Below are positions 46,608 to 59,417 of a stretch of DNA of 64,000 nt, piece by piece (position 1 is the stretch's first letter; the number at the start of each line of letters is the position of its first letter). The notes beneath the pieces are model-generated. The model saw only the letters and a list, made by a program, of their open reading frames with translations, did no database searches and was not told where the DNA came from. The translations under genes and the position numbers were made by a program. This DNA is from Phalacrocorax aristotelis (lineage: Eukaryota > Chordata > Aves > Suliformes > Phalacrocoracidae), in contig NC_134282.1 of assembly GCF_949628215.1 (NCBI RefSeq), positions 12,646,223-12,710,222 of the forward strand, in the 5' to 3' direction.

Positions 46608-49600
46608 CATCTCTATGAGAAAAGACAAGCTTACTAATATTGCAGTAACCCATGGTCAATATAACCATTACTTCATCTTGCTAAACACACTCCAAGATGT
46701 GGAGAAGGCTTAATCTGTTTCTTGTCTTGCCTACCTAATTGTACCATTAATAAGAAACGGCATTTGAAGGCTATCGATTTTCATGCCTCAGAGCTGGGAA
46801 TGCCTGGCACTGGATAGGATGAAACTCTTGGTTGTCTCTTGCTGCTGTAAATCAGAAGTAAAAATCCACAGACATGCTGGCATGGTTGTGGTGCACGAGA
46901 GAAGAGACTGGACCCCTATGTTTGGCTTGGTGGTTTGTTTTTTTAATGGGTATACTGGCTATTGCGGTGGAAGTCTGCATGTGTGAACGATAGCGACAAA
47001 TGAATCAGGAAATGAATGGAGAAGAACATGTCAGGGAAACAGTCAGGAAATGGGAGTTAATATCAACCGAAAGGAAAAAGAGCTGTGTACAGCCCTTGCA
47101 TTGCAAGGGATGAAAAGGAGAGGAGCAATATAGTTAATATGGCTTCTCTCATCATATTTAATTTTTTGATGGGGATGAAAGCCTGAATATGAGCTGGAGG
47201 CAGCAGACTTTCTTGTCTAATCCCCCAGCACTTCCCCCCTTTCCAGTGTAACTAGGGGAACCTGGCATTAGTCATTACTTCAGGTGATTGGGGAGCAGGA
47301 GGGATTTATGGCTAAGAAGTGAAGGGTTTAGAAGTCAGTCACAATTCATCTAATCACAGCCACTGAACTGACTTTAATTTGAGAGCATTTGGTGTGTTGT
47401 TGGCAAGCTTTCCATCTATCATAAACAAAGACACCAAACTAACGAAAATAGTTGCCAACCCCCTTACCTCCTACACAAAAACATTAAAAAGGCAAGTGGC
47501 AAAGACGTGTCTGATGTTGAATTAATACTGGCAGGGGCGGGAGAGCAGCTATTGATCTGCTTCACATAGGCATGTCTATAACTCAGATGGCTGTGTTAAG
47601 ATGAAACAGCAGGTACAGAGAATTGGTTTGATATTGGGAGAGAAGGATTCTGCCTTTAATAATTATACACATGGGCAAAACAGCTTTTAAAGCAAATCAA
47701 AGTGAAGAGTTTGGTCTAAAATCGACTCTGCTACAACTCTACCAAGGGAAGTAGTGTTACACCGAGGGTGGATTTGTCTTTCGGACCTTCACAAAGGGGA
47801 CGTTATTGAGGCTGGTGAAATGAATTGACAATATAGTGGGTCCCAGGAGGGGATATTCAGAGCAGTAAAAGCCCTGGCTTTTTTTGCTAAGCAGGTACTG
47901 CAGATGGTGCAAAGGGCTCAGTGTTCCCCACAGTGCCACAGGGAGGGATCTTTTTATTTTGGGAAAGTCAATGATGAGGTAAATGGCAGCCTACCTGCAT
48001 ATAGGAGTAGTCGTTAACATCAGAGGAAATAATCAGCCCTTTGAGGGGGTGGAAACAGCCAGAAGCCTTGCTGAACAAATGAAAATGTTCAGTCAGGTAA
48101 TGTACATCTCTTTGCTAGGGCTGGAAAGGGAAGCAGTTTGAAAGACAGTGCAAAGCTCATATAGTAGTGCTATTTTGTGTTTTATTTACAGTTCATAAAA
48201 CTTTTAACTCTGGATCCTTTAGCGACAGCTAAAGCGAAGCAGTACTAGACTTCCATAGGCAAACAACCTTCCACAAAATTGGCTGTGTGAAGTGATTTTG
48301 TTGATTCAGTAAGTGGCACTGTTCTCCCTTACTCAATGCTGTAGCACCATGAGTCCAGGGGACACTGTGCTGCCTGTCATTTAGATTAGCAGTAATCATG
48401 AGTTCTTGGTTACTTGTGACAGAAAAGATGCCTGGACCTCTTTCTGAAAAGATGTAAGAAATGTATTCATGCAGAGAGTCAGCATCTTCATATAGAACAA
48501 CCTACATTTTTGTTGCTGAGGTTTATGTCCGTCGCTTTATCCAAGCGTCTGAATGCGTAAAGGTTGAAAGTACCAATTCTCTGCTTAAATTTTCACTTTT
48601 AAAAGTGGAAGTAAAGAGAGAGGCATTCTTTGGTTTCCCAGCTTAAGTGAACTTGTCTCAGGCCATTTTAAAAAGCAGAAAAAACCCCTCATTTCCTGTG
48701 AGAACATTGAAGTCTTCAAGTTTCTGAAGGCTGTAAATGCGAAGAAGAAGCGAGCTTTGTTTTCATAATGATGAGCAACATGCTGGGAGCAACAGATTGA
48801 AAATAAGGGAAGAAAAATTTAAGCTTTATATCATGAGACACTGTCTTTCAATTGAGCCTATGTGCCTCCATTTGGAGGAAGAGGCAGAGCATGTCAGCAA
48901 CTGGCTCTTTCAAAAGTGGAAAAGCTGAGATACTGCGCTGTGTAGCCACTAGTCCTGGCAGTAGCTGGGAGATAGCTGATGATGGCATGAGGGTCTAAGA
49001 CCTGCACATTCAGTGAGACTGAGGCTGTCATTTTATATATACGCCTTGTGCTCAGTGCTGGCATCCACAATGAAGACTTGGGTTATTGCAGTGCTCCCCA
49101 TCATGAGTGATGCAGTGCTTTCCAAACTGTGGGCATATGTAGGCACCTATGGCTTCAGGTTTAAGAAACAGCCTGGAAAGCTATTGACTAGTTGTGAAAG
49201 AATTTTATTTTGATTTTTAATGTTAGTATATTTCCCCTTTGGCACTGGAAAGTTGAAGTACCTAGAGAAGATCTGGTGTCTTAGACTGGTGATTTGGTGT
49301 GTTGCCTTGTGACAGAAACAAGGCTACAGAGATGAGGGAAATAATCAAAACCAGAGCTGCATTAGAAGACTCAGACTGTGATTCCCAACCTTTTAAAACC
49401 TGGGGTAGACACTGTTTAGGTCTTGGTTCTTGGGGTAGGGACTGGCCTCTCCCAGGACTGGTAGCACAGGGCCTGTTCTGCCTGAAGTGTCACTGTAATC
49501 TTGTGCGCAGGTTTTAGCAAAAGGAATAAGAAGCAGCCCCTGATGAAATCTGCTCCCACCAGATGGGTCAGATTTTATTTTCAGTGTTCAGTCTCTGCTC

Positions 49601-49866
49601 TCTGCTAGTCCTAATGTAAACCCACCATAATGCTTATCTGTCTGAACATGGACTCCCCACCACATCTGCAGCTTGTCACACAATGGGGAAAAGCAATGTA
49701 TTTTTGCTGGAGTAAATGGGACCCCTCAGTTATCGAACAGTTGCTGATTTTCACATAATTGCTTCCAGCAAATATAACTCGATACTTTGTTGAAATAAGG
49801 CTAGATAAATTCAAGTTGTGAATTTCCCTCATTAACTTTTTTGAATGGGGTGAGGGGATAGGGAAT

Positions 49867-49914
49867 TAAAAAAAAATACACAAAACCAAAAAACAACCCC
49901 CCTAAATCCCCAAC
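49867..49914 (+). repeat. A/C-rich low-complexity stretch
   Basis: A run of almost only A and C (A9, then CAAAACC-like and CCCCCC blocks) on the plus strand. The same kind of stretch recurs at 51652, 54542 and 59358. Confidence 0.7.
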
Positions 49915-51651
49915 AGTGGATATTATCCCACTCAAGGCAATTCAAGACCACTAGTGACCTGCTTCTCATTCCACCATGCCTCTGCTCTTGCTGAAGACCA
50001 GGAAAAGGAGCAGGAATGTACCAAACTCCATGTTCTCAGTAATAATGGTTCAGCAGGCAAGGAAATATCTGAATAAACTCTGTCTCAGAGATGTTCTTTA
50101 ACTGTTCTTACTAACTGTGTAACAGTAGTGCTTCAAGTCCTTTTCCCTCTTGCTCCTTGGGGTACTGACTTTGGGTCCATCTTCTGGTTCTCTTTTGCAA
50201 CAGAAAAGATGACTCCAAAGGCTCTCCCCCAGCTTTGCCTCCCTGTATCGCAACATGATTGGGTTCAGCTAAGGGCAGGTGCAGCCTTCCCCGTGGCTGG
50301 GTTGCTTGGCAGCACTAAGAAGGAGGCCAGATGCATGCACAGTGGCATGTGGCTGGGGTGCCTGTCCTGGTAAACCTACTAAGCTACATTCCCCAAAATA
50401 ATGTGAAGAGAAGGCTCTGTTTATTCATCTGTTCCTTGATGCAAAGGGAGGCAGTACTTTAAGATGCAAAGCAAACAGGATGTTTTTGATGGTATCCCCT
50501 TCTAGTTCAAAGATCAGCAAAATTGTTTGTCATCTGAGTTTTTAAATTTCTGAAGCCAAACTGGTCCCCTCCTTAAACAAAAAAAAAGTAAAATAAAAAA
50601 ATTGCCAAAACAGGTTCCTAGTCAGAAGGACTTATTGTCTTGGAAAAACTAGTAGTCCTGGCAGTGCATTAGAGAAATTGGCTGCACTGTCCAGATGTGT
50701 GCTCCGTTCAGCTCTTCAGATTGCCGTAAAACCTGCTTTAGGTGTTGGACTTCAAGCCACTGATGCAAGACAGGGAAAAGCAGCCCCACAAAAATGGAAG
50801 CATTTACATGGTAATTGCCACTGTGTGTGGCAAGCCGTCTAGTACAAGAGCACTGTCTGCTGGGACCACTCAGTTAAGATTAAGCTTTTTTGCACATAAT
50901 GATAAGCCTGCAGCTGGACTCATGCACAGATAAAGATTTCAACAGGTAGATCTGAAATTAAGATCACGTTTGTCCTCGTGACCTTCCCCTCTCCTAAGGG
51001 AACCATACCCACATTTTCTTGCATCGGAGAAACAGGGTGATTAAAACTTATGTATCACAGGGTTATTGTGAACATTGCCAGCAACATCTGTCTCATCAAC
51101 GCTGGAAATATAGGTGGGAGGCCTGTGGGAGATAGCCACCTAGGTTCTGGGTGGCCCAGCTCTGGTGGCAGGTGGGTGGGTTTCCCACTGCTGGTATGCT
51201 GGGCAGGCGGAACTGCAGTCTGCAAGGGCCGCTGCTCCTTCCCCTCCTCTGGCACCCAGGAGCCAGTGCTGGTGGGAGTCCCTCCATGACCAGGGCCTCC
51301 TCTTCTCTGAGTGTTAGAAATGTCTGTTAGTTCCTCTTGCCTCCCTGACACTGAATGCCATTTCAAGTCTTAAAATTTCCTAATTGCTCTTATTCATTTA
51401 AAATGGGGGAAAAATGCAGAAAAATGGAAAATGTTATCAAGTTGAGAAAAGTTCAAGGGAAAAACTGAAGAAAGCGAAAGCACTTTCTTCTAAATGTAGA
51501 GGTCTACGTTTAGAGAAGGGATTTTACTTCTCTAAAGGAAAAGAAGAGGTTTTACTGGGGAAGGATTCATATACTTTCTCTTCAAAAAAGTTGTTTCCTT
51601 TCTATATAGAGACTTTCTTATATGCACTCTTCTTTTCCTGGAACTTTTCTT

Positions 51652-51691
51652 AAACAAAACACCAAACCAAAACAACCTCCAAAAACCCAAC
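51652..51691 (+). repeat. A/C-rich low-complexity stretch
   Basis: About 40 bases made almost only of A and C with ACCAAACC-like blocks. Same type and same strand as the one at 49867. Confidence 0.7.
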
Positions 51692-54541
51692 TTTGTAAAC
51701 CTGGGTAACTTGCCAAGTTCTCCAATTCCTATTGTATATGTTTCCTTTTAACATAAAGAGTAGTGATACTTGAAAAAGTCTGTTTTCTCTGTAAGGGGAT
51801 AAAATGAATATGTTTGCCAAAAGGACAGCTTATATGAATGACTTACGATTTTATCTTTTTAACAGAAATCTGCCAGCTATGGGCAACTGGGTGTTTAATT
51901 CATACTGAATATCTTATGCAAGAAACTTTGTTTTTGTAGTCATAAATTCTTTTTTTAACATAATCTTTATTTCAGGCTTAATTCCAGTTTAACAGATGCT
52001 TTTGCCCATGAACATATTAATAGACAGTTGTCTTTCCTTTAACTAGTGTGAGTTTCCTGGCTTTGTCATCATGTTCCCATTTAAACCTCTGGGGGTTTTG
52101 AGGCCTTGTCATGGAAAAAGATTATTCTTGTGGGATGGAGCTTATTTGGGTGAAGCCGACAGGGAGCCAGCAAAGAAAGGAAGTGAGCTGGTTTGAGGGT
52201 GCTGGAGTTCATGTGATAAATGACATTCTTTACTACCCTGTCATTGCTGGAGCAGAGATACTTCCTTCTTATCTGGGAAGCCCTGTGCATGTCCTGCATC
52301 CTCAGAGGGGCTGTTGGCCTTAGGGGTTGGGCTTTAAGCCTGGAAGCAGCCTAAAAAGACTGTTGGCCAAGGTTCGAGGAGACAGAGTGTTTTTATAATG
52401 GCTAATCCTGCAAGGGACAGAAAATCCTTATTTGAAATCTTTTTCTCCTTCTGAACTAGAATAAAAATCTGAAATTTCTTATGAGGACCTGAACCAGTAT
52501 TGGTTCATAATTTTAATACTTTTAAATTTACTTTTGAATAGTATACAATGTCAAATAATATCCCTCTATACTGATATTTAATGAAGCAAAGATATAAATG
52601 TGCAAAATTTTAAGCAAAACAAAGTCTCAATCAAAGTGATTAATATTGACTTCTGTTCTATGGAGATGTAGTGAAATCAGCAGAGTATTGTGCAATGTTT
52701 AATTTTTTTTTAAATGCAAATGTGCTTTTTTATTGCAAAATATCTGAGCAGTATTTTTGATCACTTCTACGGAAAGTGCCCTGCAACAAGAGCTGATTTA
52801 ACTATGCCTGAGTTGCTCTGAATTCTGTAGCTTATGGATGGCACTGCAGTGGAACAGCAAAGGTAAAGACTATCCAAGGGGAAATGAAATAATAAGGTTC
52901 AGAAAATGGACTGTCAATGGATGTCAGACCAGAGGACTCCGACTTTGTTCTGTAAACTCTTCCACTGGCTTTCCCAGTTGTCTGCATTGCTGAGACAAGA
53001 AAGAATATTTTATATGGGGGGGGGGAAGGACATGACTGATTTCTGAGGGCAAGAGGGTTTATGGCTACCTTCAAAGGGGTGATGCTTGCTAACCTTAACC
53101 TTCATATGCATACAGATTTTGTGAAGCAGACCTGTCCCTTCGGAAGACACCAGGAAGGAGAATGAACTGGTGCAGAAGGACAGTTTGCCATCTGCAGGGA
53201 AGCATCAGCATAACACTGTGACTGGCATTGGGAGTACGTGCTGGGGAAAAAGTGATTTGTTTCTCTAGTGTTCACTGGTGGCGGCTTCTTGTCAAACCAG
53301 TTTACCTTGGAGGAAAATGTGGGAATATGAGTCTCTGCAGGAGAAGAGTGGGAAGCGTGTGTTCCTTGTCTCCCTAGGATGGCTGTTCATTCAGGTGTGG
53401 GCAGGGTCTGGCCAGGCTCTTGAGCTCTTGGGAACTGGTGGAGCAGGTCATCCTCTGGAGAGACCTTCACAGAAGCCTCCTCTGGGGAAGCTCCAATGTC
53501 TCTTTCCCAGCACAGATACTGGCAACTGGTACCTATAATGTCTGGGAAGCTGGGGCAGACTTTGCTGGGGTTTGATTTGTCAAATAGGTGGAAATGGCCC
53601 AAAAAGTCAGGAATAAAGGCCGGGAGTTGTATTTTCAGGGAGCTAGATATTAATGCATTTTCTTCATGTGGCTATGGTTTGAAACTGTTTATATTGTAGC
53701 TGTAGCTTAACTTGCTAATTACTTGGAGATATTAATTTCTAGATAATACGAAACCTCTTTAAGGGCTGTGTGATGGTAGATGACGTATTAGTGAAGTTGG
53801 CCAGTTTATCTTTAACTCGAAAAATCTTATAAGCCTTCTTAGTTTCAAAGAGTTTGGCCCTCCACTTAATAGTGCAGGGCTATGTGATGGCAAATTCATG
53901 TAAACCAGAGAATTCTTTCACTGTGGTGCAAAATTAAAGCATTAGAGCTTCAATTCTCAATTTATGCCTGAAGGAGAAACCTTATAGATCTTACGAACTG
54001 TTTTCCCTATATGCAGTATGTCCTAATATAAACTGCAGAGCTCATCTGTGTCTGTAACTGCTTGTGGAGCATATTCTCTTCATGTTTTCAGAATTTGGAA
54101 GAACAGATGGTGAAAGCTTAGTCTAAATAAACTGAGTCACAACCAGGGCTCTCAACATGAGTAAATCCTGGATGTTAAACCCACAAAGAATCCAAGAGCT
54201 TCAGGCATTGCTTAGCTCTAGCAATCAAATCTCTAGCCTTGCACTACTGCATCCTGAAGTGATACCTTTCTGTACAGGAAGTTTCTGAGAAAATCCCCAT
54301 TAACTAAGGCTGTTAAGAGCAACAGACCAAATTGTAGAGAAGGCATATGCTGGAGCAGCCATGGAAAAATATGCTGCAATACACACTGGGCTTTCTCACA
54401 GATCCTGGCTCTCTGGAGAAGTCATGCAGACTGCTCCACATTCCCTTGGCTGGGAGGCTGAGAGGCTGAACAAAAGATGAGGTCACCACTCCTCATGCTT
54501 GCCCAGGTCTTAGCATGGTCCTCCCTGCATAGCGTCAACTT

Positions 54542-54598
54542 CAAAAAAAGAAAAGGGAAATATAAAACCCCCAAAACCACCACCAACCCAGACACAGC
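54542..54598 (+). repeat. A/C-rich low-complexity stretch
   Basis: A-rich start with a few G, then ACCCCCAAAACCACC-like blocks. Same type and strand as the stretches at 49867 and 51652. Confidence 0.65.
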
Positions 54599-55745
54599 AG
54601 CAATAGCCTAAGGGGGTCAGTACTGTTTAGGTCTCCAAATTATTCCTTACAGAGTCACTGAGTCATTCTGCAATGGAAATAAGTTTCATTCTTGGAGTAA
54701 AGAGCTTATTGTGCTGATCAGAGTAAGGTGCGTTTTATGCTGCACTTTTATCTTACAAGCCCTGCTGGGAGCAGTGAACATTTTGGCACCTCCTATGCGC
54801 TAATTTCAGTGTGACTTTAAGGCTGCAATAGGTTTCATTGTGAGCTGCTGGGTATTCATCACTTTCAAAAAATAGATTAATTATGAGCTCAAGTTTAGAT
54901 TATTTTTGAAAGTCTCAGCTCAGTTTAACATGAAGCAAATCTTTGGGCAACCTTGGACTTCTAAAAAATTAATTTAGTAGGGAAGATGAACTGGGCGTTG
55001 TTATATGCTGCTCCAACCTATCCTTGATCAGGTTCCTATAGGAAACAAAGTGGAGAGTTGCAAAGTGGAGGCTGTGCTGTGGTGACAGCATCTGGATCTC
55101 CCCTGCCTCAATCATCAAGGCTGGAGCAGTATAACTGTATAGGCTGTTTCCGTTTGCTGGCTCATGTCACCCACTTAGCCTGGTGGTTAGTGCCAGTAAC
55201 CCATTGTCAGGTCTAGAAACCATCTGGAAAGCCAAGCCCTAAGGACAGAGTTGATATCTGTAGCAGTCTTCCTTACTCTTTTTTTTTTTTTTTTTTTAAG
55301 AAAAGCACCTAATAAAAGTCTCAGAGGTCATTCAAATACTACTAATGATACGACTATTTCTAAGTCTTTTGAAGAGCTACATTAAATCAGTGATGAGCTG
55401 CACCTATTTTAAGGGCACCAATGACTCTATATCTGTTTTTCTTTAATAAACCTTGTTAACCAGGGTTTAAACAGTTTCAGAAAATGGTGTCAAGTGCCTG
55501 TGGAATAAACCAGTTTTCCTCAGACTTCTGATTAAGGTGGGACATCATAAAATAAGCTTAAATGTATATTGTTATTACTTTGTTCATGTAAATGTATTCC
55601 AACTGTGTTTTGGAGTTTATATTAATGGTACATACTATATCACCATTTGTTCACTGTTGATGTTGTGTGAGCATAAAGGACTATTCCAAATGACTATAGT
55701 TGTATGTACAGAAGGTGAAAAATTCTGTAAAATGCTATAAGAGTA

Positions 55746-56336
55746 TGTGCTGGTTTTGGCTGGGATAAGCTTAATCTTTTTCATAGTAGCTGGTATGGGG
55801 CTCTGTGTTAGATTTGTGACCAAAACAGTGTTGGTAACACAGGCATGTTTTAGTTCCTGCTGAGCAGGGCTCACACAGAGTCAAGGCCTTTTCTGCCTCT
55901 CACCCCACCCCACCAGCGAGTGGGCTGGGGGGGCACAAGGGGTTGGGAGGGGACACGGCTGGGACAGCTGATCCCAGCTGGCCAAAGGGATGTCCCACAC
56001 CACATGGCGTCATGCTCAGCATACAGAGCTGTGGGAAGAAGGAGGAAGCAGGGACATTTGGAGTGATGGTGTTTGTCTTCCCAAGCAACTGTTATGTGTG
56101 ATGGAGCCCTGCTTTCCTGGGGATGGGTGAACACCTGCCTGCCCGTGGGAAGGAATGAATTCCTTGTTTTGCTTTGCTTGTGCATGTGGCTTCTGCTTTA
56201 CCTATTAAACTGTCTTTTATCTCAACCCATGAGTTTTCTCACTGTTGCTGTTCCAGTTCTCTCCGCCATCCCATCATGTGGGAGTGAGTGAGTAGCTGTG
56301 TGGGGCTTAGGTGCCAGCTGGGGTTAAACCATGAGA
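55746..56336 (+). mobile_element. Solo LTR of ERVL-like family
   Basis: The LTR starts TGTGCTGG and ends CCATGAGA, where the usual final CA has become GA. Flanks GAGTA (55741-55745) and GAGTG (56337-56341) agree at 4 of 5 positions and probably represent the target duplication. There is no polypurine tract before it and no internal sequence, so it is a solo LTR. It is nearly identical to 27112-27577 over the first 470 bp and much less so afterwards. Confidence 0.92.
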
Positions 56337-58106
56337 GAGTGTTATTCCTTGAGAATTTTAGCTGGAATACCTGCCTTTGGTTACAACCATATGCAAATAG
56401 TGCTCCTTATGTGTTTTTGAAGAGAAAGTTAATTGTTGGCACAGGTGGTTTACCCTCCCAGAGCACGTGAATGACAGTAACAGTCAGGGAAGCTGCCCCC
56501 GTGTTCCTGCCTGTATACTGAAATCCTTTTCCAATGCTTTTAAAATTTCAGTTTAGCGGTAGACCATTGCATTCTCCAATGAACCAGGTCAATGTGAAAC
56601 CCTGCCAGATTCTGGCATATGGGAGGCTTGAGCAGAGGGGGGAGCAGGTTTGTTCTGAGCCAAACTTGGGGAGTTTTGAGGGTCCATGGCAGAATCTCCA
56701 TTACTGGTGTTCAGGCCTGTATTAGGGTCTCTGTTTGCAGACAGATCCCTGCAGTAAACAAAACAGTTAAACAGATCAGTGGGGTGTTGGTTGTGTGTGT
56801 GGTTTTTTTTTTATGGGCCTGATGCTTCATTCAGCAGAAACTACAGTACTTGTCTCAAGCATCCACTTCACATTAGCTTTCATCAGAAAAGGTGCTCCAG
56901 TCACTTCTCAAATCAACAGCGGCAGCAGGGCTGCCAGAGTGCCAGGAGGCAAATGTGCCTGGACCATGAAATGGTAAGAGAGCAACACCCCTTTCCTTAC
57001 TCTACCAGCTGGAAGCCTCTGCTTGGTGTGTTGCTGGGTAAATGTGAGCCCTCCTGTGTGCGAGGGAGCTTTCCAGGCTGTAGGCATATGCACAAAGGGG
57101 GAAAATGACAGTGGGTTTGGATTTAGGGTGTGTATTAGGGCTCTGCAGTCATTGTGTGCTGGCACCCCCCCAGCAGTGGGTGTAAGCTAGTGTGCCCTAA
57201 CTTTTGAAGGTTAAGCTGCCTCATCCTCTTTATAAAAAGAGAGCATGCAGACAGATTGCTTGTATGACATTGCTGACTGTCTCTGAAACCATGTCATGTC
57301 TGCCTTGCCGAGAATGGTTTCTGTAGCCTTTCTTAAGGGTTTTTGCTCCTGTTGGTTCCTGTAGTTAAAATATATGAGCATTTGCTATTAACTTAACTAG
57401 CCACCGTGAAGTGCCTAAAGGATATTGCAATGTATTTGACCCACCTGTCTTTGGGCATGATCTCTGCTTGGGCTACAAGTTATATAGTTCATGCACTCTT
57501 GCATCATATTGGTTTCTTTTTGAAGAACTGTTAAAATTGTGTTGGGTGTGGATATCATGTGAAGGGGGAAAAGGACTTAATAAAATTTTGCTAGCCTAAG
57601 GGGTGGGGAAAATAATATTTTCATCTTAAAGGTAAACCAGAGAAGGTAAAAGAGAAACCTTGGTAAAAAAATGAGTAGCTGATGAAGGAGGGAGAGATGA
57701 AATAAGGAAGACTGAAGAACTTGTATCTTAAGTTGTTTTTCCACACTTGTGCAAACATCAGTCTTGTGCTGCTTTTATTGCTTTGCTAACAGTGCTGTTG
57801 AAGGATTAGCCTTTCACCTTAGGTCCTTTTTCTTCATTTTTTTTAAAATTTGGTCAATCTTTAGCTGGCAATGGTTGGCTCCCTTTAGGCCTGTGGAATG
57901 CTTGACTTTATACAGCGCAGTACTAGTGCCAGTGATACAGATCCAGCAGAGTTCTTTAGGAGTGTTCTTCAGGCTAATTCTTAGTTTCTCACACTACTAG
58001 CAAATACTTAATTTGGGTTTTAGTCTGCAGTTGCTAGGAATATCTTTCTGCTCTTTTCAGTTTGAATATCTTTTTGGTACTGATGCTTCCACCTTCTTGC
58101 TCCCCC

Positions 58107-58175
58107 TTTCTTTCCTTCCTTCCTTCATTTATTTCTTTATTAACTTTCTTTTCTCTCTTTTATTTCCACTTCCAG
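58107..58175 (+). repeat. Pyrimidine-rich microsatellite (TTCC)n and flank
   Basis: About five TTCC-type units (58107-58126) continue into a T-rich, C-containing tract with few purines up to about 58175. Confidence 0.75.
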
Positions 58176-59357
58176 TCAGGCATGTATTCTAAAGTATTGG
58201 GTTATATTTACAAAGTCATGTACCTCTGGAATAAGAAATCTCATTATGCTTATAGAATATTATCCTATTTTAACTCACTTGTGTATAACTTCTCCTAGGC
58301 CTACATAATGCCTAATATCATGGTGCAAGGTTATTTCTTTCAGTGTTTAGATTGTTAAGCATAGTGTGCTCTCTACTTTCAAATACTTACTGAATAAAGT
58401 ACCAGTATTTTATCTATGTCCATCTGTCAGCAGACAGCTATGTGGTAAGGAATGATGTAGAACAGTAGCTAGAAAAGACTTCTGGGTATTCTCTCCTGCT
58501 TCTGGCACCAGAATTTCAAGCCCTGCCAGGTTCTCAGAAGGATGGTGTTAATTTGACTTGCTCAGTTTTAGGATCCTCTGAGGCCTGAAATGATATTTGT
58601 TCTTCTGTACCTCAGATCTGATTTTTGTAGGGGAATAATGTTGACCAGTGACACTGAATTAGGTGGGGAAAATGTTGCCTTTGCTCTGACACTGGTGAAA
58701 CAAGGTTTGTTTGTGAGCAGAATCATTCCTGTTACACATATTGTGCAGCAGAGCACTTGTTTTCCCTCGCACACCAGAGGAGGCAGCTGCCCAGAGCCAG
58801 GGTGGGCTGGTGTGGGAGGAAGCCTATGTGGTGGTTAACAGTGGGAAATCTCGAAGGGTGTAACTTGAAACATGAATACTGTGGGTTTTTTCCTGTGGAA
58901 TTCCACGTAAGTATGAGACAGTCTTGGCTGGTGGCTTTTCTAGAAGTGTGGCTGCAGTGGGCCCATGCTGGTGGTGCCAAGGGGCTGCTAGGAACAGAGA
59001 CAAAGTTGGAGATTTGACACACCTTGGGTTAACTGTAGGAAAGTCCCTGTGCTTTTCATATGAGAAAGACAAATCTGGACCATTGATGGGCACTAGGGAG
59101 TGAACAGACACTATGTTTTGCTTTTTGAAGAATTTGTCTGTGCTTAACACATAGCAGGATGTCTGGTAGGTTGTTTTAAATCTGAAAATGTGACTTGCAA
59201 CACCAGGCTGTCGAAGGGGATATTTGCTTGGCTGATGTCCATCATTGCACTAGGTGGTTCTATACCTTTAATCAATTGAAAGGGACAAATAAAGAAAAAG
59301 ACAAGTACCATGTTGGCAGGCAAAGATTTCTTTTATGTTATTCAGATGATTATGATG

Positions 59358-59417
59358 TAAAAAAAACCCCAAATTAACAAAAACCCCCAAACCCAACACC
59401 AAAACAACAAACAAACC
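59358..59417 (+). repeat. A/C-rich low-complexity stretch
   Basis: Sixty bases that are almost only A and C, with AAACCCC and AACAACAAACAAACC-like blocks. Fourth copy of this stretch type, all on the plus strand. Confidence 0.75.

Larger units (their letters stand above)
46613..55740. other. Intergenic, no gene recognised
   Basis: About 9 kb without a supported exon. It contains short A/C-rich low-complexity stretches (listed separately), a G10 run at 53016-53025 and a T19 run at 55279-55297. No CR1 or LTR was recognised here. Confidence 0.45.
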
